Source: Carallia brachiata (taxonomy: Eukaryota > Streptophyta > Magnoliopsida > Malpighiales > Rhizophoraceae). Taken from it: a DNA stretch of 64,000 nucleotides. The notes under the pieces were generated by a model that saw nothing but the letters and a program-made list of their open reading frames with translations, ran no database searches and was not told where the DNA came from. Where the stretch lies: contig JADCRB010000054.1 in assembly GCA_021464245.1 (NCBI GenBank), forward strand, positions 1,048,586 through 1,112,585, written 5' to 3'. Both the position numbers and the translations under genes were made by a program. How positions within the stretch are numbered: the first letter of the stretch is position 1; each line of letters starts with the position of its first letter. Of the stretch, positions 22,245 through 33,309 are shown piece by piece.

Positions 22245-23530
22245 TTATTGGGATTGAATTATTGGGTCTTCATCTTCTTGAGATAGTTCTGACAGGGCTT
22301 CCATGAGTCTTTTCTTATATTCTTCTTTAGAACTGGCAGTAGAGAGGTTATCTTGAAATTTTTTCTTTGAAAATGGCATTTTCAGAGGAATATCATCACG
22401 AGGGCTGCGAACTTGTTGTTTGATTAACCATTGTGAAACTATATTGGGACATGCTTTGTCATCAGGAAGCTTTTTCCACCATTTAACTTGGATATTCCGT
22501 ACCAGAGAGGGAGGATATGGAGAAGGATGCATTTTTTGAATGGCAAAGTTCCATTTCATAATCCATGGGATATCAAAGGTCATAGTAAAATACCAGATAT
22601 GAGCGATTGGGAGTTCGTGAATTGTATCAAAAAAGAGTTTATATCCATCCAGAGTTTTGGAGGGAAAGACTTGTTCAGATAATCCAAATCTTAACCACCA
22701 TGCATGAAACCAGGCAGGAAATATTCTTGGACAGTCACTGAGTATTCGAAGGAACCAAGAGTGTCGGTAACTTCCTACCATTAAGGTAGTATTCCAAGCT
22801 GTGATGTAGTCATAATAATTATAGCACATGGGATCATATGAGTTTGTGAATTTCATATATCTATACATGGGAGGAATATTCTTTTGATTTAGAAGGAATT
22901 CAGGGATATGTTGTGATCTGCTAAGAAGTGGATCATGCAGAATTTGGGTGAATTGCTGGGTTTGATCTTCAACCATTTTGATCCATTCAGGCAGGGTAAT
23001 AACTCTTTTAATATTCATTTTTGAATATTGAATTTCTTGGTCTTTGTCAAGAGTATGCTCAATATCTGCTGAAACAGTGTCTACCAAAATATATTCATAA
23101 AACTTTCTATTCTTTTTGAGAGCTTGAGGAAGAAAGGCAGTATTTTTGGGAAACATTTTGGCAAGAATGTCTGAAAGGGGAATATTCTGATATTCTATTC
23201 AAGAACGCAGATATGTTCAACATCCTTGATGATATATTCGGGATCTGGTGAGGGAGGTCTATATGGGATGGAAGAAGTAGAAGGGGCAGCTGGAGGTTTT
23301 AGTTGAAGGATATCTTTATAATTTCTGGGACTAGTTTGTGGTTTAGATGCAGAAGGGATTTTTCCTAATACAGAGAATTGGTTATTCAAATCTATATTCA
23401 AATTATTCGACGCAGATCTATTCGACGCATTAGGCCTCAAAGAAATTGGACTATTTGAGGCTGAAGCTGGAGAAATATTCGACGCTTCATTCAACTTAAA
23501 GAAATCACGAGTTACTTTCTGCTTGCTCAT
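22245..23530 (-). pseudogene. Pararetrovirus ORF2, unknown function (one frameshift)
   Basis: Begins at ATG 23530 (MSKQKVTRDFF), overlapping the end of ORF1 by 26 bases. The first frame stops at 23195. A -1 type shift near 23190 leads into a frame ending at 22245, with 303 codons from its first ATG at 23156. The N-terminal part is Ser/Pro/Asn-rich and likely disordered. The C-terminal part is rich in Trp, Tyr and Phe (for example YNYYDYITAWNTT, RHSWFLRIL, FPAWFHAWWLRFG, VKWWKKLPDD) and ends in an acidic tail. Similar aromatic-rich proteins occur as the second ORF of florendovirus-type elements. No biochemical function is established to my knowledge, and I see no enzyme motif. Confidence 0.6.
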
Positions 23531-24035
23531 GATTTTTGAGAAATTCTCTAGACAGAAAATCAGGCAAAGAGTTAGACTTTCCATTTATATATTCAATTGT
23601 AAAATCAAAATTAGAAACCAATGCTTGCCATCTAGCAAAAATCTGTTTTGAAACCAAATTTTTAACATCTTTTTCTAAAATAAACTTTGCAGACTTACAA
23701 TCCACTCTTAATAAAATTTTTTGTTAAAAACATCATCTTGAAATGCCATGATGCAGAGTACTATTGCTAATACTTCTTTTTTCACAGTTGAATATTTTTC
23801 TTGAGGACCATGCCATATTCCTGAGTAATATCTAACTATAGTTTCTTGAGTCTTATGACTGTCTTTTCGTTGCTTTAATATTCCACCATATCCTATATCT
23901 GAAGCATCTGTTTCTATTATAAGAAAGGCATTTTCATCTGGTATGCCTAAACAAGGTAAATGTTTTACTAGGACTTTTATCTTTTTAACTATATTAGTCA
24001 TATTAGTATCCCAAGAAGGAGGAGAATCTCTTAAT
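23278..24035 (-). repeat. Inverted repeat arm, left (RNase H end of ORF1 and start of ORF2)
   Basis: Pairs with 26853-27613 on the opposite strand. Arms are about 758 and 761 bases. Differences are small; the most telling is a length change in an A/T run near 23720, which breaks the frame in this arm but not in the other. Confidence 0.9.
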
Positions 24036-24897
24036 CTATGATATAAAGGAGCACATATAGTTCTAAGATTAGGTATAAAATCTGCTACATAGTTAAGACA
24101 TCCTAAAAACCTTTGTAATTGTTTTTTATCTTTTATTTCATCAGGAAATTTATCAGCAAATTCTATTGATCTGTATATTGGTGTTTTTTTCCTTCATGAA
24201 TATTAAATCCTAAGAATCTTGTTTGAGTTTCAAATAATTTCATTTTCTTGGCAGATATTACTAAACCATTTTGTTTGACTATATTCAAAAATTTTCTTAA
24301 ATGAGTAAAATGTTCAGTTAAAGATTTTGAGAAGACCAACACATCATCTATATAAACTATTGTGAATTTTGTATATGGGTTGAATATGTCATTCATTATA
24401 TTTTGGAATTCAGAAGGTGCATTTTTTAAACCAAAAGGCATAACATTCCATTCATAATGTCCAAAAGGAACTGTAAAAGCAGTTTTATATTTATCTTGTT
24501 CATTTATTTGTATTTGCCAATATCCTGATTTCATATCAAACTTAGAAAATATAACTGCATTATTTAGCCTTTTAATCAAATCTCTTTTATTAGGTATTGG
24601 GTACCGAATCCATTCTAATACTTTATTTAATGGTTTATAATTTATAACTAATCTAGGGGCTCCTCGTTCTATTTCAGCTTGATTATTAACATAAAAAGCA
24701 GAGCAGGACCATGGAGATTTACTAGGTCTTATTAATCCTTTGTCTAGCAATTCTTGAATTTCTTTTTTACAATATTCAAGTAATTCAGCATTCATTTGTA
24801 TGGGTCTAGCTTTTGTAGGTATTTGTTTATCTGTAAAATCTTGAATATAAGGTAAAGAGACAGTATGTCGTTTTCTATGCCAAAATGCATTAGGCAA
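23505..24897 (-). pseudogene. Pararetrovirus reverse transcriptase and RNase H (frameshifted)
   Basis: Reverse transcriptase and RNase H copy the pregenomic RNA into DNA in the cytoplasm. The 24897-24163 frame holds the RT palm: LIRPSKSPWSCSAFYV, RYPIPNKRDLI, FSKFDMKSGYWQIQI, MPFGLKNAPSEFQ and the catalytic YIDDVLVFS. A shift near 24170 connects to the 24001-23708 frame with RNase H start ETDASDIGYGGILKQ. A second shift near 23720 connects to the frame ending at 23505 (RVDCKSAKF, YINGKSNSLPDFLSREF). Active-site residues visible in each piece are intact, but no continuous protein is encoded. The first frame is also out of register with the protease frame upstream. Confidence 0.85.
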
Positions 24898-24961
24898 TAT
24901 AGAACAGACTTCTTTTTCAAAGGTTTGACTAATATCTTTTATTTTTTCCTGTATATTTGGT

Positions 24962-26032
24962 TTAAGTTAATTGTTCACTTATTTGCTTATATTGTATTTC
25001 TTGATTTAAATATTTTATTTGCTTTTGTTTTTGTATTAAAAGTATTTCTTTAGTATGATAGATAGTATTATGTTTTAAGATATCTATATCCTTGATTTGT
25101 GGTTGAGTGATAAATTCAAAACAAATTTTCTCATTCAGTACTTCTGTTATTATTCCTTGAGAGGTGACAGTAAATGGATATATTTGTGTTAAAAATGGAG
25201 TACCTAATATAATAGCTTGTGATAAGTCTTTAACTAATATGAATACATTTTTAAAACATATACCTCTATTACATATATGTGAATTGGACAATTTATAGGA
25301 AATATTCATTTTATTATCATTTGCTCCTCTTAATGTTACAGTTGTTTTTTCATAATATTTTGTGGGGATTATGCCCTCTTGAATACAATTTAAATCAGCA
25401 CCTGAATCAACTAATGCTATTAAGTCTATAGTATATTCATTATTAACTACAAGCTTTATTTTAATATACCATTTTTGATATTCAGTTTGATTAATAATAT
25501 TTAAATAACTGGATTCTTCTTTTTCTTTTCCCTTATTATTATTCTGTAAAGATAATTTAATTTCTTTTATTTCTTGTTTTAAAGTTTCTATTTCCATTTT
25601 ATTTTGTTTTATTTCTTCTTTTAATTCGTTAAGTGTTATGGTTGATAGTGATTCTTGTTTTTGTTCTTGTTTTATTCCTTCATTCCATATTTTTCTTAAT
25701 GAATAAGGTTCATAATCTATGGTTGGTTTTTCATTTAACTCGTTTTTTAACTTTGTTAAGTATTCTTTTTTAATATTAGGGTCAGAGATTTGATCTATTA
25801 TTTCTAGTATAAGTTTTGTTGAATTTTGTACTGTATTATTACTATTATTGTTAGTTATAACATTAATATGTCCACAGTCTAAGTTACAACATAATCCAGA
25901 GTTATTACTATCACTAGAATATTCTATATCTGATTCAATTATATTAAGGCTATTATTATTGGATGAAAATTCTGAATCTGTATCAGTATCTTCTATTATA
26001 TTTAATATTTTATTTTTTAATTCTTTATCCAT
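24962..26032 (-). pseudogene. Pararetrovirus aspartic protease region
   Basis: A 356-codon open segment of ORF1. The N-terminal half is Asn/Ser/Glu/Lys-rich with a predicted coiled coil (ELKEEIKQNKMEIETLKQEI). The retroviral-type aspartic protease follows: catalytic DSGADLNCI, then the ILGTPFL segment typical of the family. It processes the polyprotein in intact relatives. A frameshift is needed at both ends, near 24930-24962 to reach the RT and near 26035-26110 to join the zinc knuckle. Confidence 0.8.
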
Positions 26033-26056
26033 GTCTAAATTCTGTATTTTGTCTTT

Positions 26057-26098
26057 TAATTTACATTGGCTTTTATAATGTCCTGGTTTTCCACATTT
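26057..26098 (-). pseudogene. CCHC zinc knuckle at the end of the coat protein
   Basis: Translating the minus strand gives CYKCGKPGHYKSQC, a C-X2-C-X4-H-X4-C retroviral knuckle that binds RNA. It is diagnostic for the caulimovirid coat-protein C-terminus. It lies out of frame with the basic segment just upstream (ORF 26397-26107). Confidence 0.85.
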
Positions 26099-26106
26099 AT
26101 AACAAA

Positions 26107-26855
26107 CTATTTCTTTTTTATTTTTATTATTATTTCTTTGTTGTTTATAAGGTTTTTTATATATTTTTCTTTTATATTCAGGAGTATGGTCTTGTTTTTG
26201 ATATTTAGATTTTCTATATTTTTTATATTTACTATATGGTTGATATGATTTTCTATGCTTCTTATATTTCTTTTTCTTGGATGTAGAGGTGCTATTATTG
26301 GATCATATCCATATTGTCTACAAAAATCTCCTAATTCTTTTCTATTCTGAGTTAGTTCATTTTTTAATTTTGCTTTAAATTTTAAATCAGTGCACAAATG
26401 TAAACCTTCATTATTAATATGAGTTATTAAATCACCATAGATAAATCGTCATAAGGAATATTATTATTATGTAAATCTTTTATTCTTTGTTTTACCTTTT
26501 CACTAAATAATTTTGGTAATCCGGCTAAAAATCTTTCTTTCCAATATGGTTGATTACAATCTGTTCTAGTAAATATTTTTTGTAAAAACATATCTTTATA
26601 CCATCTAAAATCATGTAAAGTTGGACATCTCAGGTTATTCAATATTTCAGAAGTTTTATCTTGTAATGCTTGAGGTTCACCTAGAAAATGTTTAGTTATA
26701 GCAAATATTAATACAGCAACAGCATTTTCATGAGTTTCTTCTTTTATTGTAACAGTGGATGTAGTAGGATCAGTAGGAGATGATACTGCTATAGGAGTTT
26801 GTATAGTTTTAGTTGAATTTATTATATAATTTCTTTGTGTTTCTGTTAAATAATT
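26107..26855 (-). pseudogene. Pararetrovirus coat-protein region (frameshifted)
   Basis: From the rearrangement junction at 26853 the frame contains LTETQRNYIINS, FAITKHFLGEP and LRCPTLHDFRWYKDMFLQK, resembling caulimovirid capsid cores. It ends at 26427 with DDLSMVI after a shift; the next frame (26397-26107) continues with FKAKLKNELTQNRKELGDFC and then a basic segment. The first 29 codons of the open frame starting at 26945 are antisense RNase H sequence and not coat protein, so the true N-terminus is lost. Family assignment rests on position before the CCHC knuckle and on resemblance. Confidence 0.6.
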
Positions 26856-27613
26856 AAGAGATTCTCCTCCTTCTTGGGATACTAATATGACTAATATAGT
26901 TAAAAAGATAAAAGTCCTAGTAAAACATTTACCTTGTTTAGGCATACCAGATGAAAATGCCTTTCTTATAATAGAAACAGATGCTTCAGATATAGGATAT
27001 GGTGGAATATTAAAGCAACGAAAAGACAGTCATAAGACTCAAGAAACTATAGTTAGATATTACTCAGGAATATGGCATGGTCCTCAAGAAAAATATTCAA
27101 CTGTGAAAAAAGAAGTATTAGCAATAGTACTCTGCATCATGGCATTTCAAGATGATGTTTTTAACAAAAAATTTTTATTAAGAGTGGATTGTAAGTCTGC
27201 AAAGTTTATTTTAGAAAAAGATGTTAAAAATTTGGTTTCAAAACAGATTTTTGCTAGATGGCAAGCATTGGTTTCTAATTTTGATTTTACAATTGAATAT
27301 ATAAATGGAAAGTCTAACTCTTTGCCTGATTTTCTGTCTAGAGAATTTCTCAAAAATCATGAGCAAGCAGAAAGTAACTCGTGATTTCTTTAAGTTGAAT
27401 GAAGCGTCGAATATTTCTCCAGCTTCAGCCTCAAATAGTCCAATTTCTTTGAGGCCTAATGCGTCGAATAGATCTGCGTCGAATAATTTGAATATAGATT
27501 TGAATAACCAATTCTCTGTATTAGGAAAAATCCCTTCTGCATCTAAACCACAAACTAGTCCCAGAAATTATAAAGATATCCTTCAACTCTAAAACCTCCA
27601 GCTGCCCCTTCTA
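26853..27613 (+). pseudogene. Inverted extra copy of RNase H end and ORF2 start
   Basis: Opposite orientation to the rest of the element. It carries an uninterrupted 165-codon RNase H frame (26887-27384; ETDASDIGYGGILKQ to the HEQAESNS end). The ORF2 start at 27359 overlaps it by 26 bases. ORF2 is cut after about 80 codons: a TAA at 27590-27592, created by a two-base change relative to 23278-23300, lies just before the host junction at 27613. It serves as an internal control showing what the other arm looked like before one of its frameshifts. Confidence 0.85.
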
Positions 27614-28688
27614 TTTTGAATACGTGTTAGATATGTTTAAAAGTGTTCGTTAAAAATTTTTTTTAAAAAAAAAAGTAGAGACGCATATTAGATACAAAAA
27701 TTAAAAGTGTCCGACAAATACTAAACACGTTTGTATATTTTTATAATTTTATAACAAAAAATTTTTTTAAAAAAATTTAAAAGTAACTTTACCTTAACCT
27801 TCAGCCTTCCAACCCAAAAAATAATGAAGAGGAGCACTAATATTTTACTAGTATTGCATTTATAGAAGAAAAAGAGGAATGCTAGCATCTTACATATGCT
27901 GCATTTTTACTTTATTTATATTTTTGTTGGAGCTCATGCTGCTTTAATATAAAATATCTTAGATTGTTTGCAAGTTAAATGAAATTTATAATGTTATATA
28001 TAATTACTATGTCCGAACTGTATCCGTATTTTAAATCTTTTTAAGTTGTTATATTTTTATATTTGTATTGTGTCGCATTTATATTATCGTGTATATGTCC
28101 ATATTTTATAATATGCGGTGAACCGAAAGAAAGCAATTGACGTAGAGTCTAATTTTCTCTTTTTTTTTTTTTTTTTTTTAATCAGTAAAGAGTTTCATAG
28201 ACATACATAAATCAAGTCCTGCCTGGAGTGATGAAAGACACACCCTCACTGTCTGAGCTAACGTCTATCCATAGTCTAACATGATTTTCTTTTGCTAGCT
28301 ATCATCAGAAGGCACAAAATGTCATTCCTTCGGATTCTTTCCACTCAAAAATTGGAGGTTGTGCGTCCCAAATACATCATCTGGTAATCGTGAAAGTCAA
28401 TAGTGGAAGAATAGCATAAAGATCATTGGTCCATGATAACGATTTATTGTTGATATTATTGCTAGGTATACATCTCCATTTGCTTCTTTTTTTTTTCTTT
28501 CTTTTTAACACTTAAAAAAGAATATTGTATAGTTGTTTGTCACAGCTCCAACAATTCAAGTTAGTATCACTTATCAACGTCTTGATTAAACTCTGGTCGA
28601 AAAAATTTATTATGTAAGTAGCGATGACTTTTACTGACCTTCCCCACACATAATCACAACAATTATTAAATAAAAAATTTATCGAATA
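27613..28688 (+). repeat. 1.08 kb direct repeat flanking the pararetrovirus, right copy
   Basis: Partner of 18841-19921, same orientation, about 1076 bases. Beyond TTATCGAATA the sequence continues into host DNA (TTACTGCC), which has no counterpart at the left copy, where the virus follows directly. Confidence 0.9.
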
Positions 28689-31600
28689 TTACTGCCATAA
28701 ATTCATTTTATTGGAAGAGAGACACAACTATAATAATTCAAATTTATGTCTAGTATGTTAAAAGATAACGAACTTATTACTAAATTTACGTAGCAGATGG
28801 TCATTTATCTTGACCTTTTCACCATAAAACGGAACAACTAAGACTTTTTTAACCATGACTACTCTTAAAATGCTGGCTAGCAGCACCATTTTTATGCCAA
28901 TAAAGATATTCCATTTCTGGTGGTTAAATTTTGAATCTCTCAAAATTCTTCTAACAGATGGATCAATTGCACTTCTTTAAGTTCATATTTTTGTTAAAAA
29001 GCGAACCCCACTAGATTAAATCAATCTTTTGCCTTTTTGTCTCTCCTTATATTTACATTATTCATAATCCTAGAAGCATGACTTTTTGGGTGTTCTAACA
29101 TATCTACCTACAAGAATCAACACAATCTCTGGATGATGACACTAAACCCATTTAGTGGGCATCAAACGAACAAACAATTGAATCATATTCTGGTATATAG
29201 TCCAAGCATGTTTCTTTTTTTTTTTTTTTGAAATATATCACTTTAACATTGTCTAAGGTTGCTTTCAACAAGCACTAAATTACATGGACCCAATCAAATT
29301 TGACGCATTTTAAATACAAATCTGAATGCGGTAGTATTGTTGCTATTAATTGTGTATTTTAAGTTTTTTTGATGCATTATGTAATTAATCAATGATTATA
29401 AATATATGTCTAATGATTATAATTATACAATATTTATTTGAAAGAGATTAAATTAAGGAAAAATGTTTATACTATAATAAAATTGTCACACAGTGTCATC
29501 CAGTGATAATTTTTATTCCACATTTTTTTCATTGTGATTACATAAAATATCTTGATTGTTGCAGTATGTGATACACTTTTCGTATGTCCATGTAACATAA
29601 CCCTCAAATTAATCACGCCTTGAACTTAAGCATGACGATTAGATGCAATCTTCTTAGGAACTTGGCAGCAGCACTTATAAAGTGAAATTTGGCGTGTAAA
29701 AAGATCCGTTTGTGGATCCACCATTGTCATCTTACGCTCCATTATTAGGCCTCAAATGTTGATTTGTTATCTACTTAATGGGGTGTCCAATCTCCACCAA
29801 TTTTAATATTTTGACCAATTGGGTGATATTAATTTGGAAATCTATGTAAACCCTGGAAATCTATGTAAATCCTTTAATGATATCGCCCACTAAATTATGA
29901 CAAACAAGTTGATGATAGGATGTTGCCTTTTTCATTTTAAATGCGACCATAGAGAAACTACATAGCAATCACTTCTATGTTCTAAAAATTTATGTATCTG
30001 AAATTATAAACTTGACTTTTGAGTGAGACTAGTGCAAAGGCTGCTATTAATATTTCACAACAAACTAAATTAATGAATAAAAACCAACATTCCTGAACAG
30101 AAGAGATGGACACAATTAATAGAATAATATATTTTTTAAAATTTTATCTCTTTTCAGTTACTTACCTTTCATATTATTATAATTAACAGTATATTTTATT
30201 AATTTTGTCTAATCATATTCAATAACTTCTATATCCAGCAAATGTTTGCTAAATGAAAGAATCATGTCATTCAACATGACATACACTGTCCTATAGTAAG
30301 GTCATCTCATATTCTTTTCTACTTGTCAATGAAAATAAATTTAAAACTGTTTCGAGTGAATGACATTTGCACCAATCGTTCAATTTGAAAATCTAGCCTA
30401 GCCTTGAAGTTGGAGATCAATTCCATTACATTATTGCAAAAGACAATGGACTTCACATAAGTTAATGTGTGCTAAAAGTGTCATTAAGCAAGCTTCAGAC
30501 AATAAACAATCAAATTTGCCATTTTGCAAATTCCCAGCATGCACGCAACTACTGACTTTTGTGATTGTTGTAGTTGTCAAAGCACAAAGCAAGCAACATC
30601 AAATGTTCTCTAATAAACAATACTGACTAGATAAGAATAATTATGATAATTAATATCACGAAATGGATCCCACGATGTCTTGCAAGGTAAACGTTTGATC
30701 AATTAGCACTAATTATGTGATATTATAAACTAATTTCTGTATATTATTTTTTTTGATAAAAAAAAAACTTCGCCGGCATGTGGATCATTGGATCCTTGGG
30801 TTAAAGTTAGGAGTCACTCGTTTTGTTCTCATTCAACCTCCTCTAAAGGAAAGACTCACCACCTAAACATCAATGAAATCAAATGGACTTGTCACACGTT
30901 CGACTATAGTATTAATAAGTTTTGAATTAAATATTCTGCCTTACAACAGAACCCACAATTTATACGAAAAAAGCGACGACAGTGAGATTTAAATTTAGAT
31001 CAATATAGAGACAGACTCACCAACTTGTCACTGAACTATCATCGTAAGTAGTAATTTCTATTAGAAAACTTGAAAGGACAATGACCCCCCCCCCCCCCCC
31101 CCCCCAAAAAAAAAGGCTAAACCTGGTCTGTGAAGCAAAAATTGCGAACTTAGATCTTGGCAAGTTCAAACAGTGGCATGCGTACAACTATTTTTTCAGG
31201 AATAAAAAATTTACCTTCATGGTAGGTGCATAGCAATTCGGCATTGCTTGTGCATTAGTAGTGGACAAGAATGTAAAACTCATGCTCATGTGAGAAGCCA
31301 CCTTTTATGCTGGAGTTGAATTAGGGTAATTTTTAACTTAAATCAAGACCGATAATGAATATTCTTTAACCTAAGCCAAATTTGTATAATTTTTAACTTG
31401 AATCAAGACGATAATGAATATTCTTTAAACAGTGTTACTTTATTTGATGTAAAAAGAAAAACACAAAATTTTATAGTTTTTTACATATAAGTTCTAAACT
31501 TTTTTAAAATTTCATTTGAGTTTTAAATTTTTTAATTTCGTACCAAATTAGTTTATTTGTTAATAAAAAGTGATCAATCTATTAAAAAAATGATTTTAAC

Positions 31601-33021
31601 CTTACAAAAATTATTTAAAAAAAAGGTTAAATACACTAATTGAAAAGTTTTTCCATCAAAAAATATGTATTTTACATATTTAATTCGTATATTTATTATT
31701 AAAAAATATTTTATGTGCATATTTATTGATGAAAAAATATTTAATTCATTTATTTGACTTTTTAAAATAATTTTCATTAATTTAAACATATTTATTAATA
31801 AATTGACTATTTTTTGTAAATAAAAAAATTAATTTAATAAAAAATAAAAAAATTTAAAATTTAAGTAAAATGTTAAAAAAATTTATAATTTATATAAAAA
31901 AAATATAACTTAGTATCAAAAAAATTATATATCCCATTAAACCAAGAGCAAAAGGAACTTACAAAGTCAACAAGCTAGTACACAGATCCATTAGCATTTA
32001 GGTATCATCTTCAAGATTAAAATTTTAACCTTTCTGTCTTATCTAAAAGACATCATTAGCTTTAATCTAACCCCCAGCTCCGACCAAATTAGCAGGCCAG
32101 CGAGAATTATTGTTCCCCAATAGCTGAATGGACAAGCCATCGTATCTAAAACGGAAAAATTTTATGGTAACATAAATTATTGGTAGGTAGTAATTTATAT
32201 CGTTGAATTTTAAAATATGTATTGAATTTAAAAAAATAAATTATTAAATATTATTAAATTAATTGCATGTTTAATTAAGTGTATTCACGTGATTTTACTT
32301 TACTCGAGAATAACAATTCAATTGTAAGTTATGTCTGTTGATTAATATTTTTAACGTCTCTTTTGAACTCTGAACTTAAAACTCATGCTGCTTATAATTA
32401 GTGCAGTTTCTCATTACTACATGTAATTTTAAAAAGATTAAAAAAATAAAATTATATCTCAACTAACAATTTAATTACTTCAAGTGTGATGATAAACGTT
32501 TAATCTTAAGAATGTTTTCTCCCCCGTACCTAAAAGAATCAAACATTGCTGAAAGATATAGCTCTCCAGCACTGGCGAAAATGGCCGGCAGCAAAAGCAC
32601 ATATATGACGGAAATGGGAATAAGTTCTGATACATGCAACAATCAACACATCTTCAAAGATCTCCCTGAAGTGAAACAATTAATTAAGCAGGAAGACAAC
32701 AACATGGGCATGTGATATTGTATTGGATATGATAAGGTAGTTTAGATTTTTTTTTTTTTTTGGGTGGTGCATATAAGGTAGTTTAGATATCAATTTGCAC
32801 GAGTCAACATCTTTGCCAACCTTATTGCAACTGCTGCTACTGCACCTGAAGAACCACAGGTCCACCGTGGAAAATTAGCAATTTTCATGTACAAAAAACT
32901 ACTGGAGCAGAAATCTTGTGAGACCACAAAAGGGTATTTTCAAATTGTTTGTAAGCCTACCGGTAAACCTTCTTTCAGGGCAAGCAGCTTATCAGTTTCA
33001 ATAGCTTTCTAGACTTGATAC
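28689..33021. other. Gene-poor region
   Basis: No gene recognised. It contains a poly(C) run of about 21 bases at 31085-31105. A 43-base direct repeat (31327-31369 and 31387-31428, TAATTTTTAACTT...GAATATTCTTTAA) is also present. A 67-codon frame at 32512-32715 has no known motif. AT-rich DNA dominates 31440-31930. Confidence 0.4.
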
Positions 33022-33309
33022 CTAATTAATGAGCAAAAGCAACACCAAAGTTGATATAAGTTGTTCAACCTTTTGGTGTGTTCCAGATTCATCAGGAAAA
33101 GAAATTAGAACCAGAAAACTAAGGCATTTGCCTTTAGTATCAGACTCAAAATGACTCCACCGAGGGAAAATGTGGAATTGAGCCATAATGCTATTTCTTA
33201 AACATGGAACAACTGCATGAGTATCAGAATATACACTTTCAATAACATCATTGAAATCTCGAATCTGAATATTTTGAGAAATTAGGCCATCAACTCTAAC
33301 GTGCCGTAG
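33022..33309 (-). other. Possible exon or gene relic, unidentified
   Basis: A 95-codon stretch without stops on the minus strand, lacking a start codon. It includes IQIRDFNDVIESVYSDTH, VVPCLRNSIMAQF and FPDESGTHQKVEQL. The composition looks protein-like compared with the surrounding AT-rich DNA. I do not recognise the family; the stretch upstream seems to continue only with a frame change. Chance is possible. Confidence 0.3.

Larger units (their letters stand above)
19922..27612 (-). mobile_element. Rearranged endogenous pararetrovirus (Caulimoviridae, florendovirus-like)
   Basis: An integrated copy of a plant DNA pararetrovirus, read mainly on the minus strand. From the primer-binding site at 21648 it runs leader, then ORF1 start and movement protein; the circular order resumes at 26853 with coat protein, CCHC knuckle, aspartic protease, reverse transcriptase, RNase H, ORF2, promoter region. 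The middle of ORF1 (end of movement protein, start of coat protein) is missing. Caulimovirids encode no integrase, so insertion was probably by host DNA repair. The gene order and a separate 3' ORF2 fit florendoviruses, but genus assignment needs phylogeny. Damage includes a 480 bp leader duplication, a 760 bp inverted RNase H duplication and at least seven frameshifts. Confidence 0.85.

Noticed and set aside
18841..28688. An LTR retrotransposon with 1.08 kb LTRs
   Set aside because: The flanking repeats lack TG...CA ends, and no primer site or polypurine tract adjoins them. The interior has the gene order and the internal tRNA-Met site of a pararetrovirus and lacks integrase.
32512..32715. 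A 67-codon gene
   Set aside because: No motif, no neighbouring exon signals, and short enough to be chance.
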